A stretch of DNA of 33,216 nt from positions 1 through 33,216 of IMG/VR virus record IMGVR_UViG_3300036715_000889. One strand, written 5' to 3'. The notes beneath the pieces are model-generated. The model was not told the DNA's origin, did not search any database, and worked only from the letters and a program-made list of their open reading frames with translations. The DNA comes from a virus. Shown in pieces: positions 24,844-31,838 of this stretch. Positions within the stretch are counted from its first letter, which is position 1, and each line of letters opens with the position of its first letter. Made by a program: the position numbers and the translations under genes.

Positions 24844-25113
24844 ATGACCACCTACACAATCGCACTTATTGATGGCGCCCTATACGGAGTCGTGCCAGAC
24901 GGTTGCGACATCAAGGCCGAGGTTATGTACGTGCTGGACTCGGTAGGCATTGATCCGGAAGAGTTTGACTTGAGCGGCCTTGAGAGCGTTAAAGGATGCA
25001 CCCTCTCCGATGAGGTGAAGGAAGGCGATGAAGTGATCTACAAATGCCGCGACGTCGGGTATCTCTACGACGAGCACGGCCGCCGGTACTGCGCGGCGGT
25101 AATCCGCAAGTGA
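24844..25113 (+). CDS. Small unknown early protein (89 aa)
   Basis: The start at ATG 24844 is preceded by AAGGAGCAAGA at 24831-24841, nearly identical to that of the previous gene. The product is acidic (LDSVGIDPEEFDLSGLESVKG, then SDEVKEGDEVIYKCRDVGYLYDEHGRRYCAAVIRK), with three Cys. No motif is recognised. Its even spacing with the genes before and after suggests co-transcription from 24428. Function unknown. Confidence 0.72.
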   Translation: MTTYTIALIDGALYGVVPDGCDIKAEVMYVLDSVGIDPEEFDLSGLESVKGCTLSDEVKEGDEVIYKCRDVGYLYDEHGRRYCAAVIRK

Positions 25114-25162
25114 GAGCAGTTTGGCAAAAGTCATCTTTACAAAATCAAAGCCGGAGCAAGAC

Positions 25163-25438
25163 ATGGAAACCGCATACAACACCTTCAACACCGTGCATGG
25201 ACCCGTCACCGTTGCCCTCTACATCTTCGTCATGGGCCGAGCTGAAGCGGTTGACGTCTACGCACTCGACAGCTTCCGCTTCGGCTGTGGAGGGTGGCGC
25301 ATCGATGGTGTTATCAACGGAACCCCGATCGGGACGCGCTTCTACCCAAATGGAATCTTCTGCTCTTCCTACTTTGGCGGCGACACGGAGGACGTGGCTC
25401 GCGAGTTCCTAGCGGCGGCGCGCCAGGATGGACATTGA
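25163..25438 (+). CDS. Small unknown early protein (91 aa)
   Basis: I chose ATG 25163 because it carries GGAGCAAGA (25153-25161), the same leader as the two preceding genes, rather than the TTG at 25121. The product has a hydrophobic strand near VTVALYIFVMG, two Cys (GCGGW, FCSSYF) and a helical end (DTEDVAREFLAAARQDGH). No family is recognised. It ends 25 bases before the convergent RusA-like gene, with no clear terminator hairpin between. Confidence 0.7.
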   Translation: METAYNTFNTVHGPVTVALYIFVMGRAEAVDVYALDSFRFGCGGWRIDGVINGTPIGTRFYPNGIFCSSYFGGDTEDVAREFLAAARQDGH

Positions 25439-25463
25439 GACTGGTGGCTATTGGTAATCAGTT

Positions 25464-25838
25464 TCATGCTGACTGTCCATATGTGTCTATCACAACATCG
25501 ACGCGTCCGCCTTTGACGATCTCCGGAAGCATCTCTATTCCGAGCCTGAATCGGGAATCATCAATGCCAAGCGCATCCGAGATGCCGTCAAGCCCGGACT
25601 TGAGAGACGCCACGATGTTGTCCCAATCTCTCCGGCGCTTATCTGGAGGATAGACGCGCAGTGTGACGCACAGCGGATCGCCCTGTGGCAACGACTGAGC
25701 CATGTAACGAGCGCCAGCAGCAATCGCAAGGATGCGGGCATCGGATCGATACCGAGCGCGTGCTCTGTGAAGCGCGGCCCAGTGCATCCGAGCGTTCGGA
25801 CTCAGAGAGCGAGGCGGCCAGGGCAATGATACAAGCAT
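25464..25838 (-). CDS. RusA-like Holliday junction resolvase
   Basis: RusA-type enzymes cut four-way DNA junctions. The 124-residue product shows the signature PPDKRRRDWDN (64-74) with D71 and D73, K80 and D84 in LKSGLDGISDALG, and GIDDSR (D93, D94), matching the acidic metal-binding residues of the family. The N-terminal LPWPPRSLSPNAR is also typical. It is the last gene of the minus-strand replication run and would resolve recombination or replication junctions before packaging. The start is ATG 25838. Confidence 0.93.
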   Translation of the reverse strand: MLVSLPWPPRSLSPNARMHWAALHRARARYRSDARILAIAAGARYMAQSLPQGDPLCVTLRVYPPDKRRRDWDNIVASLKSGLDGISDALGIDDSRFRLGIEMLPEIVKGGRVDVVIDTYGQSA

Positions 25839-25880
25839 TTTTGCGCCTTGTTACAAAAAATACACGGTATTACTTGAGCG

Positions 25881-26204
25881 TCACGAAATTGCGGCCATGA
25901 CTTCGGCCAATAGGTCATCCTGGCGCCCGTACTTCGCTTCAAACCTAGCCCGCCATGGGTGAACCGCTATTAACCCGGGGATTCCTGTCCCGTCTTGATG
26001 GTGTCCGGCGCATAGTGGAAGCACCCGGCGATGCGCCCATGGCTTCGTCCGCCCGTCGATATGGTGGATAGACACGGATGGATTGTTCCAGCCGTCCTTA
26101 CGACAAGCGACGCACCCATAAGCTGCGATTCGATCCCATAGCGCCCGCTCTTCTTTGGTCGGAGTACGTCCCTTCACAAATCCCCCGTATGCTTTAGCGC
26201 CCAT
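25881..26204 (-). CDS. Ref-like RecA-dependent nuclease (HNH type)
   Basis: The product MGAKAYGGFVKGRTPTKEERALWDRIAAYGCVACRKDG shows the HNH-like zinc pattern C31, C34, H47 and H48 (SIHHIDGRTKP), C65 and H68, H69 (LPLCAGHHQ). This arrangement and the KGR.PT..E motif are those of the Ref (phage P1) family, in which RecA filaments target DNA cleavage. Length 107 is close to the core domain. The start is ATG 26204 with no clear Shine-Dalgarno; the preceding gene stops at 26221, and a 15-codon frame starting at 26224 (TAATG) bridges them. Confidence 0.9.
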   Translation of the reverse strand: MGAKAYGGFVKGRTPTKEERALWDRIAAYGCVACRKDGWNNPSVSIHHIDGRTKPWAHRRVLPLCAGHHQDGTGIPGLIAVHPWRARFEAKYGRQDDLLAEVMAAIS

Positions 26205-26220
26205 CGGATCAGGCCGGGCA

Positions 26221-26472
26221 TTATGTCCGCTCCGTCCTTGACGGCATCGAGGATCGCCTTTGCGCGTGCAGCCGCTCCATCGCGGCCTTCAATTCTTCGA
26301 CCGATCCGCGCACTTTCTCCCGCGCAGCAAGCGCCGCGCGTCTTGCATACAGAGGCATCGTAAGCAAGTGCCTCGCCTCGCACTCCATCAGCCACTCCCG
26401 GCACCATGTGCAGACAGTCCGGCCATCCGATAACGGCGCCGTCTTTTCTCGCGCGCATTGTTCGCACCCCAT
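26221..26472 (-). CDS. Small zinc-finger-like protein (83 aa)
   Basis: The product begins MGCEQCAREKTAPLSDGRTVCTWCREWLMECEARHLLTMP. The pairs C3/C6 and C21/C24 form a likely zinc ribbon. The rest is an Arg/Ala-rich helix (LYARRAALAAREKVRGSVEELKAAMERLHAQRR). This design resembles small proteins in phage replication regions with the pattern DGR.VCTWC.EW...CEARH. The ATG at 26472 overlaps the preceding stop (TAATG). Possible nucleic-acid-binding accessory factor; not proven. Confidence 0.8.
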   Translation of the reverse strand: MGCEQCAREKTAPLSDGRTVCTWCREWLMECEARHLLTMPLYARRAALAAREKVRGSVEELKAAMERLHAQRRSSMPSRTERT

Positions 26473-26672
26473 TAAAACGTTCCTGGCAGACCACAAACCG
26501 GCGCATTTTGCAATTCGACGCGAGCAACGCCGCAGCAAGCCCGCGCAAAAGCCACTAGAAGGCCAGCAGAGCCGTTTTTTTGCACCAGCCTATACCAAGG
26601 TGGCGGCCAACCAAAATAATCGCTCCTAGGCCCGATTTTCCCGGCATCACTGCCAGCGCCGTTCTTGCCCAT
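26472..26672 (-). CDS. Small unknown protein (66 aa)
   Basis: The ATG at 26672 has a strong GAGGAG with 7-base spacing, and its stop overlaps the zinc protein start (TAATG), so translation is well supported. The product (MGKNGAGSDAGKIGPRSDYFGWPPPWYRLVQKNG...) has a Trp-Pro-rich centre and three Cys near the end. No domain is recognised. It lies 3 bases after the DUF1367-like gene. Function unknown. Confidence 0.72.
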   Translation of the reverse strand: MGKNGAGSDAGKIGPRSDYFGWPPPWYRLVQKNGSAGLLVAFARACCGVARVELQNAPVCGLPGTF

Positions 26673-26675
26673 GTT

Positions 26676-27137
26676 TTACTCCTCAACGAAAGATTCGGCC
26701 ATCTGCTCCACCTGCTCCGGCGTCATGCTAGGCCAGTATTTTCCCGAGATGAACCGGCACATCGCCCTGGCCGTCTCGTGAAATTCGCCCTCGTCCATCG
26801 TGCTAAACGACAGGCTTTTTGGGATCGTAACAAGGCATCGACCGATTCCAGGCATGTCCACCGCTTGCTGCTCGCACGCAATTCCGCCTTCGAGCTGTAT
26901 GCGCTTGATCGCCTCGTGTGCTGTCATGCCAGCGAAGTCCTCGATGTTTGCCGCCGCAAGTGCGCCGATGTGGTGAACCAGCCGATGAAACCGAGGGTTG
27001 CGCAGTTTCACGAGGTCGGCCTGCAAGATGTCTCCGACTTTGAATCCACGGCTGCGGAGCTTGCTTGCAGCGCAGTCATCCGCAGGCACAAGTGCCCCCT
27101 TGACCACGCGTAGGAAGATTTTTTCGCGTCCCATCAT
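26676..27137 (-). CDS. DUF1367-like protein (153 aa)
   Basis: The product (LRVVKGALVPADDCAASKLRSRGFKVGDILQADLVKLRNPRFHRLVHHIGALA) shows the pattern of DUF1367 phage proteins: V.G.L.PAD..A...L...K.GD......RNP.FHR..H. A second half (EGGIACEQQAVDMPGIGRCLVTIPKSLSFSTMDEGEFHETARAMCRFISGKYW) fits. Such proteins lie in replication or nin-type regions; no biochemical role is established. It starts with ATGATG, the first ATG overlapping the upstream stop (ATGA). Confidence 0.85.
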   Translation of the reverse strand: MMGREKIFLRVVKGALVPADDCAASKLRSRGFKVGDILQADLVKLRNPRFHRLVHHIGALAAANIEDFAGMTAHEAIKRIQLEGGIACEQQAVDMPGIGRCLVTIPKSLSFSTMDEGEFHETARAMCRFISGKYWPSMTPEQVEQMAESFVEE

Positions 27138-27751
27138 TTCGCCTGAAGCAGTTTTGCTATCCCGCCGATTTGCGTCTTGCCGCCGCCCAGTTTGTAGACC
27201 GCCCGCGCATTTTCGGGGTCGCCGATTGGCACCGGCTTCGGAGGCTCAAGCCCGCGCCTCCGGTAAACGTCATCCGAGCTTCGGTCGCCACTGAGCTTGC
27301 GCGGGTAATCGAACGCCCCACGCTCGGAATAGGCTCGGTATGACTCGCAAAAGCGGTGTTGCAGATAGGACAGGTCTTTAGTCTCGGCTCGGCAAAACTT
27401 CGGCCATCCTCCCATGTCCTCGATGGCCGCATGGATGGCTGGATCATCGAACACCACGTCGGAATACGCACCGATGCGCTGCGCGGCTTCGAGCGCCTTG
27501 CCCCAGGCCAGGGCAGCCTTGTCCTCTGTCGTCCCCTCCAGCAGCCGCACGATATCGGCAACCTTCGGCGCAAACTGCCCGGCGTCCGCGTGCATTGCGT
27601 GTCGGGTGAGCGCCTTACGAACCTGCTCCATCGTGTACCGCTCGCACGCGGCCCACCACACCGACAGCACGTAGGGGCTTGCGTTCTTGCCGTAGTACGC
27701 CATCGCGTCGGTCAACAGCTGCATGAATTGGTCTCGGTCTTCTGGTCTCAT
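27134..27751 (-). CDS. DUF6475-like replication-region protein (205 aa)
   Basis: The sequence MRPEDRDQFMQLLTDAMAYYGKNASPYVLSVWWAACERYTMEQVRKALTRHAM, then GQFAPKVADIVRLLEG and later VVFDDPAIHAAIEDMGGW and RFCESYRAY, matches the DUF6475-type proteins that often lie next to a phage replication initiator. Their role may be helicase loading, by position analogous to lambda P, but that is not shown. I chose ATG 27751 because it overlaps the O-like stop (ATGA). The upstream frame extension to 27940 was rejected. Confidence 0.85.
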   Translation of the reverse strand: MRPEDRDQFMQLLTDAMAYYGKNASPYVLSVWWAACERYTMEQVRKALTRHAMHADAGQFAPKVADIVRLLEGTTEDKAALAWGKALEAAQRIGAYSDVVFDDPAIHAAIEDMGGWPKFCRAETKDLSYLQHRFCESYRAYSERGAFDYPRKLSGDRSSDDVYRRRGLEPPKPVPIGDPENARAVYKLGGGKTQIGGIAKLLQAK

Positions 27752-28635
27752 TCGTGCCCTCCTTGCGACTCTCGCTGCCTCATCTGTGCCAGCCACTCTT
27801 GGCCGACGCGCCGGTTTTCTTCCTCGAGCGCGATCTGTCGATTGAAAAATGGCCGCTGCCCCTGCGCCTGTTGCCCGCCGGACTGCTTCGCCGACGTGTA
27901 CCAGTCCGCTCTGAAGCCCTGCCAGCCGGATAGGCAGCAATGGGCGATAGCGTCTTGCAGGTTGATCCCGGCCTTGTCGGCTTCGCGCCTCATGCTGTCG
28001 AGTACGGTTTGCGTGACAGGCCCTGCTCGCTTGGCTTTGCGGACTTCGAGCCAGTCGCCGAACACCTGCTCGTCAACGTCATCAGGGCACGCTATGGCTG
28101 CTGACGGTTTCGACGTGCGCGCGGTCGAGCGTGCGCGCTTATCTATTGACGGTTCATTTGGTGGTTCTATTGGTGGTTCTATGATGGTTAGGGTGACATC
28201 CATGTCACCCGTCTGCGTCATGGATGTCACCCGTCCCATGTCATAGATGTCACCCGTCTGCGTCATGGATGTCACCCGTGACACTGGTGTCACCCCTGAC
28301 ATTGGTGTCACCCGTGTTTTGCTATTGACGTGCGTATCCTGTCCGATATTCGCCGCGTCAGTTAGCTTGTGCACATTGATCTGGTAGTGCCTGACGGCCC
28401 CGGGCTTGCCGCCGTGTTCGTTTCCTACAACTGCGATCCAGCCGGCATCAATTAGACGGTGCAGCACCCGCTGCGCCTGCCTTGTAGAGCAAGAAAGACG
28501 TTCGGCGAGCCTTGCGATGCTTGGGTATAGGCTGCCGCCGTCGTCGTTCGCCCAGTCGCACATTGCTAGTAGTGAAAGTTTCTCACTCGCCGAAATATTC
28601 GCCCGCCAAGCAGCCACCATCAACTTTATGCTCAT
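27748..28635 (-). CDS. O-like replication initiator with internal iterons
   Basis: The N-terminal 90 residues form a winged helix-turn-helix (SEKLSLLAMCDWANDDGGSLYPSIARLAERLSCSTRQAQRVLHRLIDAGWIAVV), as in phage replication initiators. Residues 108-149 contain repeated peptides (VTSMTQTGD twice), whose DNA is a cluster of iterons; this matches lambda, where the origin lies inside gene O. After a Pro/Glu linker (EPPIEPPNEPS) comes a C-terminal helical domain that would contact the replication partner. The gene is coupled to both neighbours by ATGA. It would bind the iterons and recruit helicase through the downstream protein. Confidence 0.85.
   Translation of the reverse strand: MSIKLMVAAWRANISASEKLSLLAMCDWANDDGGSLYPSIARLAERLSCSTRQAQRVLHRLIDAGWIAVVGNEHGGKPGAVRHYQINVHKLTDAANIGQDTHVNSKTRVTPMSGVTPVSRVTSMTQTGDIYDMGRVTSMTQTGDMDVTLTIIEPPIEPPNEPSIDKRARSTARTSKPSAAIACPDDVDEQVFGDWLEVRKAKRAGPVTQTVLDSMRREADKAGINLQDAIAHCCLSGWQGFRADWYTSAKQSGGQQAQGQRPFFNRQIALEEENRRVGQEWLAQMRQRESQGGHE
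28191..28315. repeat. Iteron cluster, predicted replication origin
   Basis: Six direct copies of (A/G)TGTCACCC(G/C)T start at 28202, 28224, 28247, 28269, 28287 and 28305, with spacings of 22, 23, 22, 18 and 18 bases. One inverted copy (GGGTGACAT, 28191-28199) lies in a palindrome with the first. A 33-base unit is repeated exactly at 28202-28234 and 28247-28279. The cluster lies inside the O-like gene. Next to it, 28151-28186 has short repeats of GGTGGTTCTAT that may be the unwinding side. Confidence 0.85.
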
Positions 28636-28943
28636 GGTGTTCCCCGTTCGATGATGTATGTGACGCCGGCCATCTTCCCGTCCTTGCCTCTGCGCTGCTC
28701 ACGGCGCACATAGCCCGCCTTGATGAGCTCGTCTAGCAGGGAATAGGTTGCGTCTCGGCAAGTAGGCTTATCGGTACCAGCAACCTCGTTGACAAGGGCG
28801 GCGGCTGACACCCGCCAGTTGTCAGGCTTTCCGAGGATGTATATCAGCAGGCCGCGCGCCGCCCATGAAAGCCGCTTGTCCTCGCTGATGCGCTTGTCCA
28901 GCAGGTAGAAATTGCTTTCCGGATTAGGTGATCGGACGATCAT
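28632..28943 (-). CDS. Winged-helix DNA-binding protein (103 aa)
   Basis: The product starts MIVRSPNPESNFYLLDKRISEDKRLSWAARGLLIYILGKPDNWRVSAAALVNEV and continues through SLLDELIKAGYVRREQRRGKDGKM to an AGVTYIIERGTP end. This is a helix-turn-helix with a wing, as seen in phage replication and regulatory proteins that precede O-like genes. ATG 28943 overlaps the YdaS stop and its own stop overlaps the O-like start (ATGA both). It could help load or regulate replication. Confidence 0.82.
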   Translation of the reverse strand: MIVRSPNPESNFYLLDKRISEDKRLSWAARGLLIYILGKPDNWRVSAAALVNEVAGTDKPTCRDATYSLLDELIKAGYVRREQRRGKDGKMAGVTYIIERGTP

Positions 28944-29170
28944 TTTTCGCCCCCGAATTTCTGGCGCATGTAGCCCCAATTGATATCCGGGCGCAGTTCC
29001 TCGCACGGCACACCTGTCTCGGCCTCTATCTTGGGGCACATTTTGACCGGCACCTGACGACGATTCGCCCACATCCAGATGCCCTGCTTGGTACTGCCAA
29101 TGGCTCTGGCAAGCTGCGTTAGCCCACCTGCCGCCTTGATCGCTCGATGTAGTCCATGTGCTTGTTCCAT
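28940..29170 (-). CDS. YdaS/Cro-like transcriptional regulator
   Basis: The 76-residue product (GLHRAIKAAGGLTQLARAIGSTKQGIWMWANRRQVPVKMCPKIEAETGVPCEELRPDINW) has a helix-turn-helix at about residues 16-38 followed by the ECP/C.IE..TG..CEELRPD..W pattern of YdaS-type Cro-like proteins. It heads the minus-strand replication run and lies next to the divergent promoter region, as Cro or CII-like proteins do. ATG 29170 has AAGGAG with good spacing. It probably regulates both directions from 29171-29356. Confidence 0.9.
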   Translation of the reverse strand: MEQAHGLHRAIKAAGGLTQLARAIGSTKQGIWMWANRRQVPVKMCPKIEAETGVPCEELRPDINWGYMRQKFGGEK

Positions 29171-29196
29171 GCCTGCTCCTTAGTGGCGGGGGCGGT

Positions 29197-29225
29197 ATGG
29201 TACGCGCAACCGAGAACGGGGGCAA
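29197..29225 (-). promoter_or_regulatory. Candidate leftward promoter
   Basis: On the minus strand TTGCCC (29220-29225) and TACCAT (29197-29202) are 17 bases apart, with the YdaS-like start 26 bases further. The next region, 29241-29278, has TTTACAC and the direct repeats CTGTTACG (29259 and 29269, 10 bases apart), possible operator sites. Confidence 0.45.
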
Positions 29226-29258
29226 GACGGGCGCATTAGTTTTACACGCCGATTCACA

Positions 29259-29278
29259 CTGTTACGCGCTGTTACGTG
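29259..29278. promoter_or_regulatory. Tandem CTGTTACG operator-like repeats
   Basis: Two 10-base copies (CTGTTACGCG and CTGTTACGTG) lie head to tail in the divergent control region, one DNA turn apart, so both would face the same side. The core TGTTAC matches the TTGTTAC element found at other intergenic sites. Confidence 0.4.
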
Positions 29279-29307
29279 TTTTCGTATGTTTGCCGTGTTT
29301 TCTGCGG

Positions 29308-29338
29308 TATACTCACGCCGCCGAACAACAATTCGGCG
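29308..29338 (+). promoter_or_regulatory. Rightward -10 box and leader hairpin before ERF gene
   Basis: A TATACT at 29308-29313 is a good -10; no good -35 is present at 17 bases (TATGTT), so it may need an activator. Just downstream a 7-bp hairpin (CGCCGAA / TTCGGCG, 29319-29325 and 29332-29338, 6-base loop) lies in the mRNA leader of the ERF gene. Confidence 0.4.
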
Positions 29339-29356
29339 TCAACAAAAGGAGCACCC

Positions 29357-30040
29357 ATGAACACTGAACCGAAGGACGAACAAGACAAGCCGCGCACGGT
29401 CTATCAGCTCATCGCAGCGGTTGCTGGCGAGCTGGCTCAGGCCGGGATTAGCAAGAACCAGCGCAACACCCAGGGAGCGGGCTACAACTTCCGGGGCATT
29501 GATGACGTTTACAACGCGGTCGGCCCCGTGCTGGCAAGGCACGGGTTGGTGATCCTGCCGCGCTGCATATCGCGCGAGTGCATCGAGCGCGTGAGCGGCA
29601 AGGGTAACGCCCTGTTTTACGTCACGGTCGAGGCCGAGTTTGATTTCGTCAGCAGCATCGACGGGAGCAAGCACACCGTGACCATGTTCGGAGAGGCGAT
29701 GGATAGCGGTGACAAGGCCACGAACAAGGCGATGAGCGCGGCCTATAAATACGCGATGTTCCAAGCCTTCTGCATCCCGACCGAGGGCGACAATGACGCG
29801 GACGCGCAGACTCATACGGTTATGTCTCGTGACAACGAGCAGGTAGAAACATTGCACGCCGATCAGGTAGCCGCGATTAAATCTCTTGCCTCTGCTGTCG
29901 GCGTCGATATTGGAGCGATTTCCAAGTTCTACCGCGTCCGGTCAATCGATGACGTGCCTGCGGCGTACTACGAAAGCATCATGCGGTCACTCGAAAAGAA
30001 ACGCAAGCCGACTGAACAAGCTCAAACTGCGGAGAATTGA
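29357..30040 (+). CDS. ERF-family single-strand annealing protein
   Basis: The 227-residue product has the ERF core: VYQLIAAVAGELAQAGISKNQRNTQGAGYNFRGIDDVYNAVGPVLARHGLVILP, then VTMFGEAMDSGDKATNKAMSAAYKYAMFQAFCIPTEG. These proteins anneal complementary single strands in phage recombination. The start at ATG 29357 has AAAGGAGC upstream; the open frame begins earlier, in the leader. It works with the exonuclease and SSB of the same run, a Red-like recombination set. Confidence 0.94.
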   Translation: MNTEPKDEQDKPRTVYQLIAAVAGELAQAGISKNQRNTQGAGYNFRGIDDVYNAVGPVLARHGLVILPRCISRECIERVSGKGNALFYVTVEAEFDFVSSIDGSKHTVTMFGEAMDSGDKATNKAMSAAYKYAMFQAFCIPTEGDNDADAQTHTVMSRDNEQVETLHADQVAAIKSLASAVGVDIGAISKFYRVRSIDDVPAAYYESIMRSLEKKRKPTEQAQTAEN

Positions 30041-30041
30041 A

Positions 30042-30326
30042 ATGAAAATCACCATCCCGGGATATATCTGCGCTCAAATGTACGAGTGGGACAAAAAACC
30101 CACGTTCATTTGGACTTCGATTGAACCTTCCAGCGATCATTGTGTCGTAGTGAGGGCGCATGATCTTGACGTTGAAGTTCCTGATGATTTCGACTTCAAT
30201 GCATTCAGACTTGCATCGCTTGTCAAACGCAAAGCAGAAATTAAGGAACGCGAAATCCCGCGAATTGATGAGCAGATCAAAAACGTTCTTGAGAAAATCG
30301 TGCAGAAGCGGGAAGATGTGAAATGA
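30042..30326 (+). CDS. Small protein between ERF and exonuclease (94 aa)
   Basis: The ATG at 30042 follows GGAG closely. The product begins MKITIPGYICAQMYEWDKKPTFIWTSIEPSS, then has an acidic strand region and a long charged C-terminal helix (VKRKAEIKEREIPRIDEQIKNVLEKIVQKREDVK) likely to form a coiled coil. Its stop overlaps the exonuclease start by 4 bases (ATGA). The position suggests an accessory to recombination; no family is recognised. Confidence 0.78.
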   Translation: MKITIPGYICAQMYEWDKKPTFIWTSIEPSSDHCVVVRAHDLDVEVPDDFDFNAFRLASLVKRKAEIKEREIPRIDEQIKNVLEKIVQKREDVK

Positions 30327-31153
30327 AAACAGAAGTTATGCTTGAACAAGGTTCGCAGGAGTGGCTTGATTTCCGGCGTAAGTACCGCATGGCGTCTGAA
30401 ACTCCGGCAATTATGGGGCTAAGCCCATATCAAACTGTCTATGACGTGCGCTCCGCGAAGCTTGGTAAAGTCGCATTCGCAACCGAAGCTATGCGCCACG
30501 GCATTGAGCAAGAAAAAGAAGCGCGTGCAGAATACGAAAAGATGTTCGAGCCAATGCGCCCCGCCATGTTTGTTTCCGGCGATTATGGGTGCAGCCTAGA
30601 CGGAATCAATATCGACGGGAGCGTCATCATTGAGATTAAAACGCCGTACAAAGACGCCCGCAATTCTGATCGGTGGCTGGCAGTTTCGCGTGGAAATCTA
30701 CGGCCAGACGACTACGCGCAGGTGCAGCATCAACTCATGGTGACGGGCGCAAGTGAGGCGCACTTTCTAGTCTTTGACGCTGAATCTCGGCAGTTCATTA
30801 TGACAACGGTCGCGCCTGATCCAGCGTTTTGGGAACAAATCCGCGCCTCATGGGATGCAGTGTGGCCTATCCTTTGTGACAGACATGACCCTGAATGGGC
30901 AGAGGCAGCGAACGCCTATCGTGCGGCAAAGGAAGCCCTTGAACTGGCAACTGCTGAAGTTGAGAAAGCTAAGAAGCGGCTGATTGAAATGACACAAGGG
31001 CCATTCGCTTCCGGTTGTGGTGTAGAGGTCAGGAAAATCGAGCGGGTTGGAGCTGTGGATTGGGCTGCTGTAAAAAAACAGATTCCAGACCTAGACGTTG
31101 AGCCTTTCAGAAAAAAGGCAACGGCATATTTCGAGGTCAGAGTTGTCGACTGA
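30323..31153 (+). CDS. YqaJ/lambda-exo-like exonuclease
   Basis: This 276-residue enzyme chews the 5' strand at ends to give a 3' single strand for annealing. Its PD-(D/E)XK-type residues are D93 in SLDG and E104-K106 in IIEIKTP, followed by QVQHQLMVTG (133-142), and the N-terminal RMASETPAIMG matches the family's R.G.SE...ILG pattern. The C-terminal part after 200 is helical and Glu/Lys-rich. It follows the ERF gene as expected for a Red-type pair. Confidence 0.93.
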   Translation: MKTEVMLEQGSQEWLDFRRKYRMASETPAIMGLSPYQTVYDVRSAKLGKVAFATEAMRHGIEQEKEARAEYEKMFEPMRPAMFVSGDYGCSLDGINIDGSVIIEIKTPYKDARNSDRWLAVSRGNLRPDDYAQVQHQLMVTGASEAHFLVFDAESRQFIMTTVAPDPAFWEQIRASWDAVWPILCDRHDPEWAEAANAYRAAKEALELATAEVEKAKKRLIEMTQGPFASGCGVEVRKIERVGAVDWAAVKKQIPDLDVEPFRKKATAYFEVRVVD

Positions 31154-31181
31154 GTTGTTACAAAACGAAAGGAATTGAACA

Positions 31182-31622
31182 ATGATTAACAAAGTCCAAT
31201 TGATTGGCCGCGTCGGGAAAGACCCTGAAATGCGTCACATGGCAAACGGGGATGCTGTCGCGAATTTCACTATCGCCACATCGGAGCGTTTGAAGGACAA
31301 GCAGACGGGAGAGGCAACGGAGCGCACGGAATGGCACAACGTATCAGCGTTTCGCCGTCTGGCTGAGATCGTCGGCGAATACGTGCGCAAGGGGTCGCTT
31401 GTCTATGTCGAGGGGAAGATTCAGACAAGGAAATACATGAAGGACGGCGTAGAACACTATGCCACCGGCATCCTCGCATCTGAACTTAAGCTGCTCGGCG
31501 GCAAGAGCGAAAGCCGAGAACAGCAGCCGCAGGATCGCCGAGCGCCCGCTGTAAGGCAAAACACTCAGAAGCCTAACCAGGGCATCGGGTTCGATGATCT
31601 TGACGATGACGTGCCGTTTTGA
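31182..31622 (+). CDS. ssb: Single-stranded DNA-binding protein
   Basis: The OB-fold start MINKVQLIGRVGKDPEMRH, the central TEWHNVSAFRRLAEIVGEYVRKGSLVYVEGKIQTRKY and the acidic C-terminal tip DDDVPF identify a bacterial-type SSB. At 146 residues it is shorter than chromosomal SSB, with a short linker (about 110-138). It binds phage single strands during replication and recombination, and its tail would contact partner proteins. A TTGTTAC element lies in its 28-base leader. Confidence 0.97.
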   Translation: MINKVQLIGRVGKDPEMRHMANGDAVANFTIATSERLKDKQTGEATERTEWHNVSAFRRLAEIVGEYVRKGSLVYVEGKIQTRKYMKDGVEHYATGILASELKLLGGKSESREQQPQDRRAPAVRQNTQKPNQGIGFDDLDDDVPF

Positions 31623-31635
31623 TTAGGAGGCGAAG

Positions 31636-31773
31636 ATGAAACCGGAAACCAAGTTTGTATCTATTCGGATGCCTGTCGAGCTTGTTAAGCAGATAGACGC
31701 GCTTGCAGCAGAATCGCTGCGCAGCCGAACAGCGCAGATTCTTGTGCTTTTGATGCAAGCAATGAAGCGGTGA
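31636..31773 (+). CDS. Ribbon-helix-helix protein (45 aa, Arc-like)
   Basis: This short gene starts at ATG 31636 with AGGAGG upstream, 13 bases after the SSB stop, and ends at TGA 31771-31773. The product KPETKFVSIRMPVELVKQIDALAAESLRSRTAQILVLLMQAMKR has the ribbon strand (FVSIRMP), the first helix (VELVKQIDALAAE), then SRTAQILVLLMQAMKR, the Arc/MetJ fold. P22 Arc is about 53 residues, so the size fits. It may repress an early promoter. It sits just before the terminator. Confidence 0.82.
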   Translation: MKPETKFVSIRMPVELVKQIDALAAESLRSRTAQILVLLMQAMKR

Positions 31774-31813
31774 TATACTGCGCCCGCTCCTTCGGTGCTT
31801 TTCGCACCACTTC

Positions 31814-31838
31814 GCCCCGCCCCGTGCGGGGCTTTTTT
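31814..31838 (+). terminator. Strong rho-independent terminator
   Basis: A 7-bp GC stem (GCCCCGC / GCGGGGC, loop CCCGT) is followed by six T residues (31833-31838). It ends the plus-strand recombination run. It also lies at the stop of the convergent HTH gene at 31837. Confidence 0.9.

Noticed and set aside
28151-28315. Repeats as a CRISPR array
   Set aside because: The repeats are only 11 bases with 7-12 base gaps inside a coding gene and no cas genes are present; iterons explain them.
31774-31779. TATACT box after the ribbon-helix-helix gene as a promoter
   Set aside because: No -35 element at 16-18 bases, and a terminator follows within 35 bases with no plus-strand gene behind it.
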